Positions 33,558 to 43,883 of a stretch of DNA of 56,383 nucleotides are shown here, piece after piece (within the stretch, counting starts at the first letter, position 1; each line of letters begins with the position of its first letter). The DNA is from Mesostigma viride (taxonomy: Eukaryota; Streptophyta; Mesostigmatophyceae; Mesostigmatales; Mesostigmataceae): the NCBI GenBank assembly GCA_009746045.1, contig RPFO01000134.1, forward strand, positions 131,501-187,883. Direction: 5' to 3'. The notes beneath the pieces are model-generated. The model worked only from the letters and a program-made list of their open reading frames with translations, was not told where the DNA came from and made no database searches. Both the position numbers and the translations under genes were made by a program.

Positions 33558-33581
33558 CCCACCCACCCACCCTGGCAAAAG

Positions 33582-33779
33582 GGGTAGAGCAGGGGCACAG
33601 CTGCTGTGGGCTGGCCCTGCACATTCACATAGTGTGCTCACCCTAGCATACAGATGGCCGTGTTGCCATCTGGTAGACATGTCTGTGTTATTCCACCGTA
33701 TAGAGCTAGCACACATATTGTAATAAATTTGATGTTTTGTGGAGATGCATGCAAAGCAAGGCAAGGCCAGAAATGGATT
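33582..33779 (+). repeat. PAT-A split repeat B2, right end of the element
   Basis: Second copy of B. A 24-base CCCACC-rich spacer separates it from A2. Unrelated AT-rich sequence starts after GGATT at 33779. Confidence 0.75.
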
Positions 33780-33805
33780 AAAGAATCAAATAAAATTATA
33801 ACATG

Positions 33806-34210
33806 CCTCCGTTGGGAGATCATGTAGCACATATTCCTTGCTGAATGGGTGGAGGTGGGTCAAGCGGCGAAATCGAAATAAGCTAATTCTAAGCTACCTA
33901 GTCTACAAAATCCTAACTACACTTCTCACCAAAGTGCCCCTTCCGCTTTGGGGGAGGGGGCTTGCCCACAGGGGCTGGCGTGTGAGCCGGGACATTGGTC
34001 TTCCACCTCTTCTTGTTCTGCATAGGAACAGAGAGCGAAGAAATGCGGTGTTCAAACCCCTTCTCGTGGATATGCGTTACATGTACTCCCCACAGGGCTT
34101 TGCTCTTCATGGGTTCATAAACACAACAATTATTCAGTAAGAAATTAATAAATTAGGAACATATATCCGTTGGGAGTCACTGCTACACATATACCTGAAA
34201 AGGGGCATAT
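33806..34210. repeat. Dispersed fold-back repeat family
   Basis: A motif of 35-60 bases (GGGAGTACATGTAGCACATATCC-like on one strand) occurs at 33806-33838 and 34155-34210, inverted at 34057-34096, and again at 55180-55250. Pairing of the inverted copies would make a MITE-like fold-back. Ends and target duplication are unclear. Confidence 0.4.
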
Positions 34211-34300
34211 GATTTTAATACATTCTGAGCTACAACCTGCAGGTGCATGGGTTTAGTTAACTGGCACCTATACTAGAGGCCTGACATTAGTTAATTAATT

Positions 34301-34914
34301 ATCGGTTTTCTCTGAATATAGTTTAATTAACGCATGCGGGAAAGATAAGGCCGCCATGCCTTGGCCTGGATGTGGAAGGCTGTCTGCGACATGGGCTGAT
34401 TAATTCGATCTGTACAAAGGGTTTCCTGCTCGCCCGAATTTTCCTTGGATGACCCGGTTGTTTATAAGGGTCGGTGGCTATTAATTAGCGGTCCGAGACA
34501 ATTAATTGTAGGTTTTATACGACTTGCTTGCAAAGATTCATGTTTGGTTGCACCAGCTGAGGTTAGGTGGGGACCTGTAGGGTCGGCTGCCAGGTTGCTT
34601 AACAAATCTTTGGCTGATTTGGGTTCTTTAGTGAGTCGTGATTAATTATTGTATAGTGGATTCGGACCGGCCCAAGGGGTGGATGGGCGAGTTTTATGTT
34701 TGTCAGTCTTGGGAACCTTGTACAACTACCTGTACGGTTAACGCACTAGCCTGGGGGTGCGTGGCCACGTTGTTTGTAGTGGCGTTTTCAGCACTGTTCA
34801 GGCCGGCGTGTGACGCATGCCGGTGTTAATTAATTTAGGATGATGTCAGCTTGTGTGTCGGCGGGCCATGCCTTAAGCAAGCCAGGCAGGCAATGATCCG
34901 CAATTGTTTCTTTC
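34301..34914 (+). repeat. Unit A, first copy of a duplicated non-coding element
   Basis: This 614-bp block is repeated at 45405-46023 with few differences. No coding capacity. It starts ATCGGTTTTCTC after AT-rich TTAATTAATT. See the entries at 45277-46166 for the partner blocks. Confidence 0.75.
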
Positions 34915-35708
34915 ACAATGGCGGCAATGGCCGCCAGTGCAAAATTGCACATTCTAGCGCGGGTTGCATCTGTCTTGTAGCCGAGGCAGATGGTGGCACA
35001 ACCGCTAAGTTGTTCGACCAAGCATAGTATAGTTGGTCGTGCAACGGAAAGAAAATTTAAATTTACCCCCAATGATGTCGTTTTCCCCGGCTGCGGGTCT
35101 TTTTGACATGGGCGAAGGATGGGGCGCTACTCCGGCGGTTTGGCCAGCTTCGGCGGAGCTGTTTATAAGTTTCTAAAACAGCTCTAGTGTCACATCGCAG
35201 GCTTGCCACCTTGCGATGGTGCGTGGGACGTGACCTGGACTCAAAAGGTCCTGAACCAGGTTCCTGTCAGCAACGGCCTGTTTTTTTCATAAATTATTTT
35301 TTGTGGCGGCAGGTCAGTTGTCCAACTGCCCCTGCCGAGGAGGGGTAGTTGGGGACAATAGGAGCCGCGCTAGAGTTGCGCTCCGAAGCTAGAAATTTCC
35401 CTATTGCGAGACTCGAGTTGGGGAGGGCGTCTTAGGGAGGCGAGGCTACGTCAGACCTTTGTCGTTCCTCTTCGTCTCAGCACCTGCTGCGCGGCTCAGT
35501 CTATTATGGTGTCGTAAAACCTCTTTCCTTTTTGGACGGTTCCGGAATTGCGAAATGCTGGCTCTTTTTGAGGGCTTGCTTTTGGGGTGGTCACCGGCTT
35601 GTGTCGCATTGTAACCAGCGGCCCCCTGCGGGGGTTAATATAGCCTAGCGCGGGCTGAGTCGCCATTTAAGATGTTGCGACACGCTCTTTCGCGCACGGT
35701 GGTCATGA
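34915..35708 (+). other. Central part of the duplicated unit, non-coding
   Basis: Sequence between block A and the copia-3 insertion. It has no second copy in the window and no gene. The second unit has only a 15-base remnant in its place. Confidence 0.5.
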
Positions 35709-35713
35709 GTTTA

Positions 35714-36330
35714 AGTTGTGAGGGTAAGAATGCCACGAATTCCGCCATGGTTCTTGCAAGAAGTTGCCTTTATTAATAACAAGGAAACACAGACGTAAGT
35801 CACGTCACTTCCAAGACTGCACGCAGCACAGGCGACAGGGTCGCAGTGCCAAGAGAACGTGCACGCAAGAACTAGCGTCCCGGTGTGACCAAGTCACTCA
35901 TATAGGTTGTTAGGGACGCGTCCAAGTATTCAGCTGCACTGTCACAGCTGAACTGTCAATCAATTGATTACACAGACTCTGGCACGCCTTTGGCGCGCAG
36001 ATCTATCAATTGTCCATACGGCTAGTCCTGTGGACCTATCCGTACACTAGTCAGCATCAATTGTCTCATAGGTCCTGGCGCGCTACAGCACGCCTACCTA
36101 TCAATTGACCATCAAGTCCTGTACAAGTCCTGTCAACGTCCTGCGGACTATCAAAGTGACACTTGTACATCCTGTGTCCGTACGCGCCCACAGTGGCGCG
36201 CCGGGTACTGTCGGCACAGCCTAGGAAACGTCATAACTTTTACGTTCCTTAACCAAATGAGGCGTTCAAGGTGCCGCTGGAAAGAGCGTAACAATCTCTA
36301 TCCATCTAACGTAAATCCTTTACGTTAACT
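35714..36330 (-). repeat. copia-3 3' LTR
   Basis: 617 bp; pairs with 44615-45231. Terminal AGTT/AACT inverted ends. Contains repeated CAATTGA/TCAATTG words. Confidence 0.92.
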
Positions 36331-36351
36331 CCAATCCCTTCTTTTCTTTAG
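36331..36351 (-). promoter_or_regulatory. Polypurine tract of copia-3
   Basis: On the minus strand a purine run (AAAGAAAAGAAGGGA) ends a few bases before the 3' LTR start. It is the expected plus-strand DNA priming site and independently supports the LTR boundary and orientation. Confidence 0.75.
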
Positions 36352-36429
36352 GGATCACATCCCCTGCCAGGGACCCTTGAAGTAGCTTGAAATGTCCTTC
36401 ACTCCAGCTTGAAGCTTGAACAGATGTCT

Positions 36430-38136
36430 TTAACCCCTAAATGGTCTGGCTGCCGATTTTCCGCCTAAAACTGAGTTACAGCCGACACGTCGGCCCCTTC
36501 TCGGGGGACCAAATGCCGCGAAAACTATTGAGAATTAGGAAAAGTTTAGCTGAGAAGATCGAAAGTTTATAATTTTCCTCACAGCATGGTACTAGGGTTT
36601 GCATACTTCTGACAAAGTTATAGAGGTGTTCTGGTCGGTCAAAGTACAAGGGGTCAGGGTACTTTTTCGCGTACAACGTGCATTCCGGAAAACGACGACC
36701 TGGCCATGGCGGCTTGCGCCCACGCATGGCATTTACGTTTGCGTTCGAATTTTCTGGCCAAACTTAAGATATTGATTTTATACGTCCTAAAGATGATACA
36801 GGCCAATTTTTGGTTCGCGGGAATGCCATTTGATAGGTTTCGGCAGCGTTCTTGCTGGAAAAAACTGCGATCAGGCCGGACGATAGAAACGTTGACAGCA
36901 ATACCTTTCCGGCGTATTTTAAAGGATATATTGGTTTCTTTGTACTTTTTATGATACATAGTAGTCGTAAACGTGCAAGGGTGGCCAGAAATCGCCGAAT
37001 CCAGCGACCATGCTGCACAACTTTGGTGTGCCGAAATGCCCCATTTTGCGGCCACCGCCTGGGCCAAGGTAACGCCATCCATGCCTGGTAAAGCTTAAGC
37101 ATCGTTTTCCTATCGATGTTTGACGTTTATATATACGTTCTAGCTTGTGTAGCACATTCTTTTTGCATTATTCATGCTCTTTCTTGACCCTGGCCTGGCC
37201 CCTTTCTAAAACACCCTTCTTAGATGCTTCCATCAGTCAGTTGACCTGCCACAGGGTGATGGTGATAAGTTTTAGAGGCTGTATGGGTTTGAATACCTCC
37301 ATATATGTTTGTTATACATTTCCCACACACATATTGCATGAGTGTGAGGCAGTTGGCTGGTCTCTGTGGCATCATCAAGCATGTAACCGGTGAGTAGAAG
37401 CTTCCCATTGTCAGCATGTGCCACCAGGTGTGCTGGCCATCACCTGGCAAGCTATAGCAGCTTAGGCCTAGTTTATCCTTGCTAGGGCAAGCTGAAATAG
37501 GCTTAAAATCACTAGTTTGTTGGTGGCTGCCTCCTAGAATGCATGCCTTGCGTAGGGTATCCGTACCACGTTACCTACGTGCATGGACAAGGTGGCACCT
37601 GCACATAGGTGCCATGTAAGGGCAGTGTGATGATGCAGTTATGTTTCCCCATCATTGTGGAAGGGAAATGTATTGTGTGGCATGGTTGGGGGCCATATTA
37701 GTTGGTATTAGTAGGTAGTATGCCCACTCCTACCCCCTTGGTTGCTTTTTACCAACGGTACCCCTATGGGCTGTACTGGGTGTAACTGCTGGTATACCCA
37801 CCCAAATGATGACCCCAATGGCTCAAACTGTTCAGCAACTAATTTTTTATCATCCCTGAAGTGGTAGGTGCCTAGCTCTTACAACATAATTCAAAATGCA
37901 CATTCTACCAAAAATGAAAACGCTCGTCTTGACCCCCCTGACTTTGACGGCAGTTATACATGGCCTAACCTGCATATATGTAAGGTTGTGATATACCAAC
38001 CCGAAGGGCAACTCATGGACATGCTTGGCCCCCAAGGACAGCCATTGGATATGGGTGGGTTGGATGGCATCTGGTTTGCAAAATTGTGAAGTTACAGCCG
38101 ATGCATCGGCAGTATTTCTGCCCATTTAGGGGTTAA
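36430..38136. mobile_element. Non-autonomous piggyBac-type element in copia-3 3' region
   Basis: TTAA occurs at 36430-36433 and 38133-38136. The inside ends are CCCCTAAATGG and its exact complement. Near both ends the word GTTACAGCCGA leads into palindromes: GCCGACACGTCGGC (36481-36494) and GCCGATGCATCGGC (38097-38110). CTGCCGAT also recurs inverted. The 1.7-kb interior has no transposase. Minus frames near 36654-37100 are fragmentary and unassigned. TTAA duplication plus CCC termini place it with piggyBac; mobilisation in trans is inference. Confidence 0.7.
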
Positions 38137-38982
38137 TGGCCATTGCCATTCCCCCAGCCCTTTCTTTTAAGGAACTGGAAAAGAAACAGATCTGCCACAG
38201 GGAAAACCATTCCATGAGAAATGGATAAAAACCTATGGAAGTGGCATTACAGAGTACCACCAGATATTAGAAGCACACAAAATTAAATACATACAGGTTA
38301 ATTCTATGAGGTCTTCTCCAGGAATTAATCCCATCACCTCGGTAGAGCCTCCAGTACAATGACCTTCTGGCGGTGAGTTACATTAATCCCAGATACTAAT
38401 CCCATAAAACCCAGTACATATTCAATATAAGTACAATAAATCCATGACAATTAAAATACCACTTGACAAAGTAAGGCGTATTACAATAGTTTGCCTGTCA
38501 TTCTCTCAACAGGGGTCTATTGGCGCCCGTCTTACGGCGCCCGTCTACTTGCCAGATGGTAAACTGCCACAGCAAACAAATGACAAAATGAAACACATAG
38601 GCAACAATTAAATCCTGCCCTGGGGAACTAGGGAAGTCTGAACAGGCAAACACCTGAACAGGCCAGCTTGTAGAAACATAATACCAGGGAATCGAACCCC
38701 GCCCTATAAACCCCAGAATAAAGGTTCCCAGACCATTGTGAGAGTATGTACAAATATACATTTCTTTTAAAATAGAATACATGGTCTGTAATGGACCTGT
38801 CAACCTTGTGTAGTCAACAGCATGAACCCCAGCCAAAACCTGGCTGTATCCTGATTAAAATCAGAGTGAGTGTACCATGGTCCATGAGCCTTAGTACAGA
38901 CTAAAATACAGGTATTATGCCAGTCACAATGCTGACACTACCACACAATCTGCTCTCCAATGCCCTATAACCAGGCACCAGC
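38137..38982 (-). other. copia-3 3' untranslated region
   Basis: AT-rich non-coding sequence between the RNaseH stop and the inserted piggyBac-type element. No supported gene. Confidence 0.6.
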
Positions 38983-40244
38983 TTAGACAGCTTGCTGAGA
39001 TGGGTCCATCAGAGACTGAAGAACCTTGTATTGCACTGCTGCCTTCTGCACTAGCTTGGTCAAAGCATCAGCAGGATTGTCAACCCCAGGGATATGCTCA
39101 ATATTGGCCAAGGAGGACAACTCCTTAAGAAGGAGATAATCCAAGTCCCTACTTCTGGCCATCTGCCTGTGCACAAACTGCACCATCCCCATGGAGTCTG
39201 TTTTTAGAAGAGTGGTAACCTGAAGTGGCCAAGGAGTGTTAGAAGTCATCTGATGAAGCAACTCCTTCAGATAAAGGCTTGTGTGAATGCCTTCACAAAT
39301 AGCCCTGCATTCTGCCACATCACTGCTGACAGCCACCCGTTTGTGCAGGCGACTAAACCAGCTCACCAAACTCCCCAGGCCTTCCTGTCTGAGCACAAAG
39401 AGCCCTGCAGCCCTGCCCCTGACCTTGGAGACCTGCCTGCTGTCCATTGAGCTATCCACATACAGCTCCATGCAAATGGGTTGTGATAAATCCACTGCAG
39501 ACAACAGAATGCCAGATGAAGCCCTGACCTGATCAGCCACCTTGGCAGACCCTAGCTCCACCAGCATGTCATCAGGCAACCTGGCTATGACCATAAGGTC
39601 TGGCCTGGAAATGCCTGCCACCCAAGCAACCATGCCCCTCACCATGGGACACAGTGCCTGTGTGATGGTTGGAGGAAGCTTGCTAATGAGGGTCTCTTGA
39701 TAATCATTGCCCCCCACCAGCAGCATACGCCACTCCCCCCCTTCTTCACCAGTGTGGCCTCCATGCCCACAAACAGCAGAGGCTCATTCTCCACCTGCCA
39801 TTGCTCCCTACCCAGAGGAAACTTGGACTTAATGATGGAGATCAGCTCCTTAAGCCACGACGTGGGAGCTATCAGATGTAGGTCATCCCCGTGCAGCGAA
39901 GCATACACTGGCAGGCCTTCCCATTGCCCCAGAAACAGACAGGGGTCTACAGGAGAGACCTTCAAGTTGCAATGCTCCTTCAGGAAACGGTTGAGAGTCT
40001 CCCTCCAGATTATTGGACTTGACCTCAGGCCCTCCAGGCCCTTGAGGATTTTAAGGAACTCCGTGTGGATGTCCCTTTTCCATACAGCAGGCACCCTAAC
40101 ATAGAAAGGCGTCTTGCCCTCCCACTTTTCCTGTGCCACATCTGCATCCCCTCCAGAAATGCCCTCTTGAAGTCTACCACCACTGAGCCATAGTCCAAGC
40201 CCTTGTTGAGAAGGCCTAGAAATACACACAGCAGCAGCCTCCAA
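38983..40244 (-). CDS. copia-3 reverse transcriptase C-terminal part and RNaseH
   Basis: Two frames joined in the C-run at about 39730. RT continues from RAFLEG (shared with the upstream frame), then GKTPFYVRVPAVW, ILKGLEGLRSSPIIW and VDPCLFLGQWEG. The catalytic HGDD is at 39882-39893 (SLHGDDLHLIAP). RNaseH has YVDSSMDSRQVSK, SWFSRLHKRVAVSSDVAECRA, LLKTDSMGMV and GVDNPADALTKL, ending with TAA at 38983. RNaseH is complete here. This is the best template for judging the truncated copia-1. Confidence 0.85.
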
Positions 40245-42430
40245 GTATCATGCAGCATGCCAGGGGTATACAACTCCTCAGCAGTGCACTCACCAGTACC
40301 CTTGAACTCATTCAGCACTGGCCTGACATGTGGTACCTTGACCCCGTCCACCTCCTTCATCTTGATGACAAACTTGAGCTTGAGTAGACGTCGTGCAGGA
40401 GGCAGGTCATTGACAGGTTCCACGCATTTCTTGGAGATCCAGTCCTCCCCAGATTTAATCAGACCCAGTGTGACCTGGGGACACATAATGGGAGAGGACA
40501 TGAGCTTCACCAGGCCTTGGTAGTTGATAGGGCTGTGTCCAGCAAGTGAGTGAGGACCAATGCCCAAACTGCTTGGATGACTAGCAGCTGGCAGTATGAG
40601 GTCATCAACCAAGGGCTCCTGCCCCTGGCACACTTGCACACGCTTAACCGACCTGGTTACTGCACGTGATAGGTGAGTGGTCCTGAAATTAATCAGTGGG
40701 ACCTGACCAGCCCCTTCCTTAGTCAGGAGAGAGGACGTGATCACTACCCCATCCTGGCATAGGAAATTCTGCCCCAGAAGAGCAGGTCCTTGATAGCCCT
40801 CCAAGACACAAAAAGCAGTGTCCTGTCCAAGGATAGGAATGAATACCTCACCCAGTACCTTCACGTGTACCCCGCCACTGAAGTCAGACACAAACTGATA
40901 GCTGGGTTCAGACATGCTGTACCCTGCTGCAGCCCTGGTCCCAATGATGGAGACCTGAGAATTAGTGTCTACCTCTAAGGCAGTGTCCAGCCCCAGATTG
41001 CCATGCCACCTGAGCTTGGCTACCTTGGGCTGCTTCTTGGCCCTTTGTAGAGCCCCAATCAATCCAGCCAAACTTGTCCCCCTGGGCTTGGTTAGTGCCT
41101 TGGGCTTGACAGTTGACTCCCCAGCTGTTGACCTTGCAGCCTGTTCAACAAGTACCTCTGCAACCTGGCCAGGGCTGACAGATTCCCCTGCAACAGATGT
41201 GGTCGTTGCGTCAGTGATGTCACCTGGGACCTGAAAATCCTGCAGATCCTGTGAGCCTTGTGCCTGACTGCCCTCATTCATCAGGTTAGGCTTGACATAT
41301 GACCAACTCAGCCGGTGTACATGCTTTGGTTCGTCCTCCATGCTGACCAAGCATGCGTGGCTAGCTTCATCAACCTGGGTAACCACCCCAGGACTCCAGC
41401 TACCACGTTTGCCATAAAGGCTAGGTTCCTTCCAAGCTAGGACCTTCTGACCCACTTGTGGCTCCAGCATCTTCCAACCCCGGTCCTTCTCCCTCAGCTT
41501 GGCAAAGGTGACATGTGCAGCATGTTTCCAGCCCTCCAGCACATGTGGTGGGCACAGGCCATGATATAGACCCATTGGGCTGACAGCAACTCCATCATAG
41601 TAGAAGTTAACCCTGCTGTTCAGCTGCTGCTCCACGTTCCTCAGCCATGCACTCCTGACAAGTGCAGGTGCAGACAAGGGTACCCAGTCTTCAGAGATGA
41701 TCAATTTCTTGACCTCCTGGATTGCCCTCTCGATAGCACCCTGCTGCCCATGAGCCTCCCTAGGTGTAACCAGCAACTCAGGAAGGGTAGGATCACCCTT
41801 GAGATGCTGAAACTGCATGTCCACCTGGATCCTTGTGGTAGGAAACTTGGCTCTTACATTCTGCAGGGCAGCCAGCAAGTACCTGTTCTTCATAGAAGGT
41901 AAATGCTCCAGCACCTTGTATTTCGTGTACCTGTCCACGCACACCAACAGTTGCATGCCCCTGATGTGTTGGATATCACACTGCAGATCACCAATGCTCT
42001 GAGGTAGAGCTTTGGCATGTGATTTCCTGGGCTTGTTGGAGGACAACTGGCACTTACACCGTGAGGCAGCTTGCTGACACGCCTTAAGAAGGGGTGCCCT
42101 GCCCATACGGAAGGCAAAGTTGTTTGACAGAGAAGTGGCATGCCCAAACATGTTGTGGATTCGGGCACCCAACTCCTGGTACACAGAGGAAGCAGTCCCT
42201 GGCACAGTCAGGACTGTGCTGTCAGGTTGTCCAGCATCACCATGCTGACTTCCATCCTGTTCTGACTCAGAGCCTGAGTCACCCTGCTCATGCCCAACAC
42301 CTGGACCGCCAGCAGGGACCACATGCATACCACCAGAGGCCTTCACACCCCTCTGTGGTTGTACATTGGTTTCTCTCAAAATGAGAGGTCCACCCTCGTG
42401 CCCAGCACGAGGATGCATAGGGTCAGACAT
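40025..42430 (-). CDS. copia-3 integrase, retropepsin-like domain and RT N-terminus (801-residue ORF)
   Basis: A single open frame. Residues 91-127: integrase HHCC finger (IHNMFGH ... CKC). 147-235: core with Asp152 (CDIQHIRG), Asp204 (QVDMQF) and Glu234 (QQGAIERA), a 29-residue Asp-Glu gap. 340-382: C-terminal beta domain (KRGSWSPGVV ... HRLSWSYVKP). 455-560: retropepsin-like domain with VDTNSQVSIIG (DTN at 40961-40969), DFSG and GPALLGQNFL. From 665: RT fingers (LKLKFVIKMKEVDG, EFKGTGECTAEELYTPG) to VVDFKRAFLEG, where the frame shifts. Because one ORF links all these, the integrase-protease-RT order cannot be an assembly artefact of joined fragments. Confidence 0.88.
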   Translation of the reverse strand: MSDPMHPRAGHEGGPLILRETNVQPQRGVKASGGMHVVPAGGPGVGHEQGDSGSESEQDGSQHGDAGQPDSTVLTVPGTASSVYQELGARIHNMFGHATSLSNNFAFRMGRAPLLKACQQAASRCKCQLSSNKPRKSHAKALPQSIGDLQCDIQHIRGMQLLVCVDRYTKYKVLEHLPSMKNRYLLAALQNVRAKFPTTRIQVDMQFQHLKGDPTLPELLVTPREAHGQQGAIERAIQEVKKLIISEDWVPLSAPALVRSAWLRNVEQQLNSRVNFYYDGVAVSPMGLYHGLCPPHVLEGWKHAAHVTFAKLREKDRGWKMLEPQVGQKVLAWKEPSLYGKRGSWSPGVVTQVDEASHACLVSMEDEPKHVHRLSWSYVKPNLMNEGSQAQGSQDLQDFQVPGDITDATTTSVAGESVSPGQVAEVLVEQAARSTAGESTVKPKALTKPRGTSLAGLIGALQRAKKQPKVAKLRWHGNLGLDTALEVDTNSQVSIIGTRAAAGYSMSEPSYQFVSDFSGGVHVKVLGEVFIPILGQDTAFCVLEGYQGPALLGQNFLCQDGVVITSSLLTKEGAGQVPLINFRTTHLSRAVTRSVKRVQVCQGQEPLVDDLILPAASHPSSLGIGPHSLAGHSPINYQGLVKLMSSPIMCPQVTLGLIKSGEDWISKKCVEPVNDLPPARRLLKLKFVIKMKEVDGVKVPHVRPVLNEFKGTGECTAEELYTPGMLHDTWRLLLCVFLGLLNKGLDYGSVVVDFKRAFLEGMQMWHRKSGRARRLSMLGCLLYGKGTSTRSSLKSSRAWRA

Positions 42431-42605
42431 TCTTACAGCTGCCAGCTGTCAAGGACGTCTTCATAGGAACCTGTACCTCTCCAGGTGACCTGGGGCCACA
42501 CTGAACCTGGAGATCACCCTCTTGTTGCCCAGATATAAAATCTGCATTGGAGCACCTGGCCTCCCCCTTGGGTGAATTAAGGTGTGTAGGGGTTGCCTCA
42601 GACAG

Positions 42606-43528
42606 TCACTGCTCCTTGTTGTCTTCTTGCTGACTGCCCTTTGAAGGCTGGCCTGCCTGGGACTTGTTGTTGTTCTTCTTGTTGTTGTTGTTATTCTTGT
42701 TGCTGCCCTGGCCCTGGGACTTCTTGAAGCTGGGACACTCCTTCTTGATGTGCCCCCACCCCTTGCACAGGTAGCATTGTATCTTGGACTTGCCCTGGCC
42801 ACTGCCCCCGTTGTCAGACGCGTTGCCCTGCTTGGGCTGACCACCCACCCGCCTGAACACCGACTTGGAGTGTGACCTCCTGTCAGAATCAGGTGAATGA
42901 TCTCCCTTGCGCTTGTTATGGTTGCCCCTACGCCCTCCTTGGCTTCGGTCAGCCTCAGACGTCTTGGAGCCACCCTGGGTACGCCCGCCTGCCTGGGTAG
43001 CCTTCACTGCTGGCACTCCACCCTCAAACAGCTCCTCTGCCTCGAGTGCTTGTTTGATTATGACCTTGTAGGCCTTCAGGGTGAGTGTGGGGCACACATG
43101 ACTTTTAAGGAGCCACGTGTCGCCTTATCCAGCCCAGAAACCTTGAGCCAGTTGGTTAGGGCTATGTTATCAGCGACATTAAAGCCGTGAGCCCTGCCCT
43201 CCTCAACCATCTTACAATAGTTGGAAAGTTCTGGATCAGGTCCCCCTTGACCTCCCACCCTTGGTACTTGTCCTGCCAATGGATGCCGACCTTCTTCGCT
43301 GGTCTCCAGCAGCTCCTTCAGCTCAGCCACGTACAGTGCCCAGGCCTTATTGGCCTTTTTGCACTCCCTGGTTAGGTCCTTAATCTGGTCAGTACACTTG
43401 CCAAAAGTGCTACTGCCTATCCAGATTTGATAGTAATTTGTACCACCGTACAAGCTAGGGAACCCTTCCAATCCCTCCACAAACTCTTCAGCCTGCTTAG
43501 GCTTGGAGTCTGAGGTTACAGGCTGCAC
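42606..43528 (-). CDS. copia-3 gag with zinc knuckle
   Basis: The first frame (43528 to about 43090) begins at MQPVTSDSKPKQAEEF and carries LEGFPSLYGGTNYYQIW and HGFNVADNIALTNWLKVSGL, a copia-type capsid region. After a one-base shift near 43090 the second frame gives a basic nucleocapsid with CYLCKGWGHIKKEC (CX2CX4HX4C) and an Asn/Lys/Gln-rich tail. It stops with TGA at 42606. No protease motif lies between the gag end and the integrase start (42605-42160), the place where canonical copia protease would be. Confidence 0.75.
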
Positions 43529-43883
43529 TGATTGACAATTAAAAGACCCTGTGTGGTAAGATCAAAGCCATGAATAGCTTGTGCATTATTATTATTGTGA
43601 GGAAGGTTGGTAATCTCTCCGGTAAGCCCCACGTCATCTACGTGAGCGGTTCCACTACCAGCACCCCATTATTATTCCCACTGGCTGGACCCTTGCTACG
43701 GCGTCCCTCAGCCATCCTGCACTACCAGCTATTCAAAGAACACCTTAGCAAAGCAGCAGAAAATATGTACAAAATTTTTGTGTCGCCACTGCCGCCTGCG
43801 CCGGTGTCGCTGCCGCCCCGCGAATTGCCGCTGAAAATTCGACAAAAAAATGTCGACGAGTACTGCAAAGAAAATTAGGCCGA

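Larger units (their letters stand above)
20751..33779 (+). mobile_element. PAT-A: PAT/DIRS-type tyrosine-recombinase retrotransposon with nested insertions
   Basis: The element runs A1 (20751-20965), gag, RT-RNaseH, tyrosine recombinase, then B1 (33143-33347), A2 (33345-33557) and B2 (33582-33779). Split direct repeats in the order A1-ORFs-B1-A2-B2 are the signature of PAT/Ngaro-type DIRS elements, which integrate with a tyrosine recombinase and make no target duplication. Nested inside are a 431-bp insertion, hAT-1 with a LINE, and DIRS-B in reverse orientation. Removing these would leave roughly 5.5 kb, a normal PAT length. All three of its ORFs carry frameshifts. Confidence 0.75.

Noticed and set aside
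33143-33779. Simple tandem duplication at the right of DIRS-B
   Set aside because: The middle block matches the PAT-A left end, so the B1-A2-B2 terminal structure explains it better.
36654-37100. Integrase or other enzyme in the piggyBac-type element
   Set aside because: Fragments in three frames with no catalytic motif that I could place.
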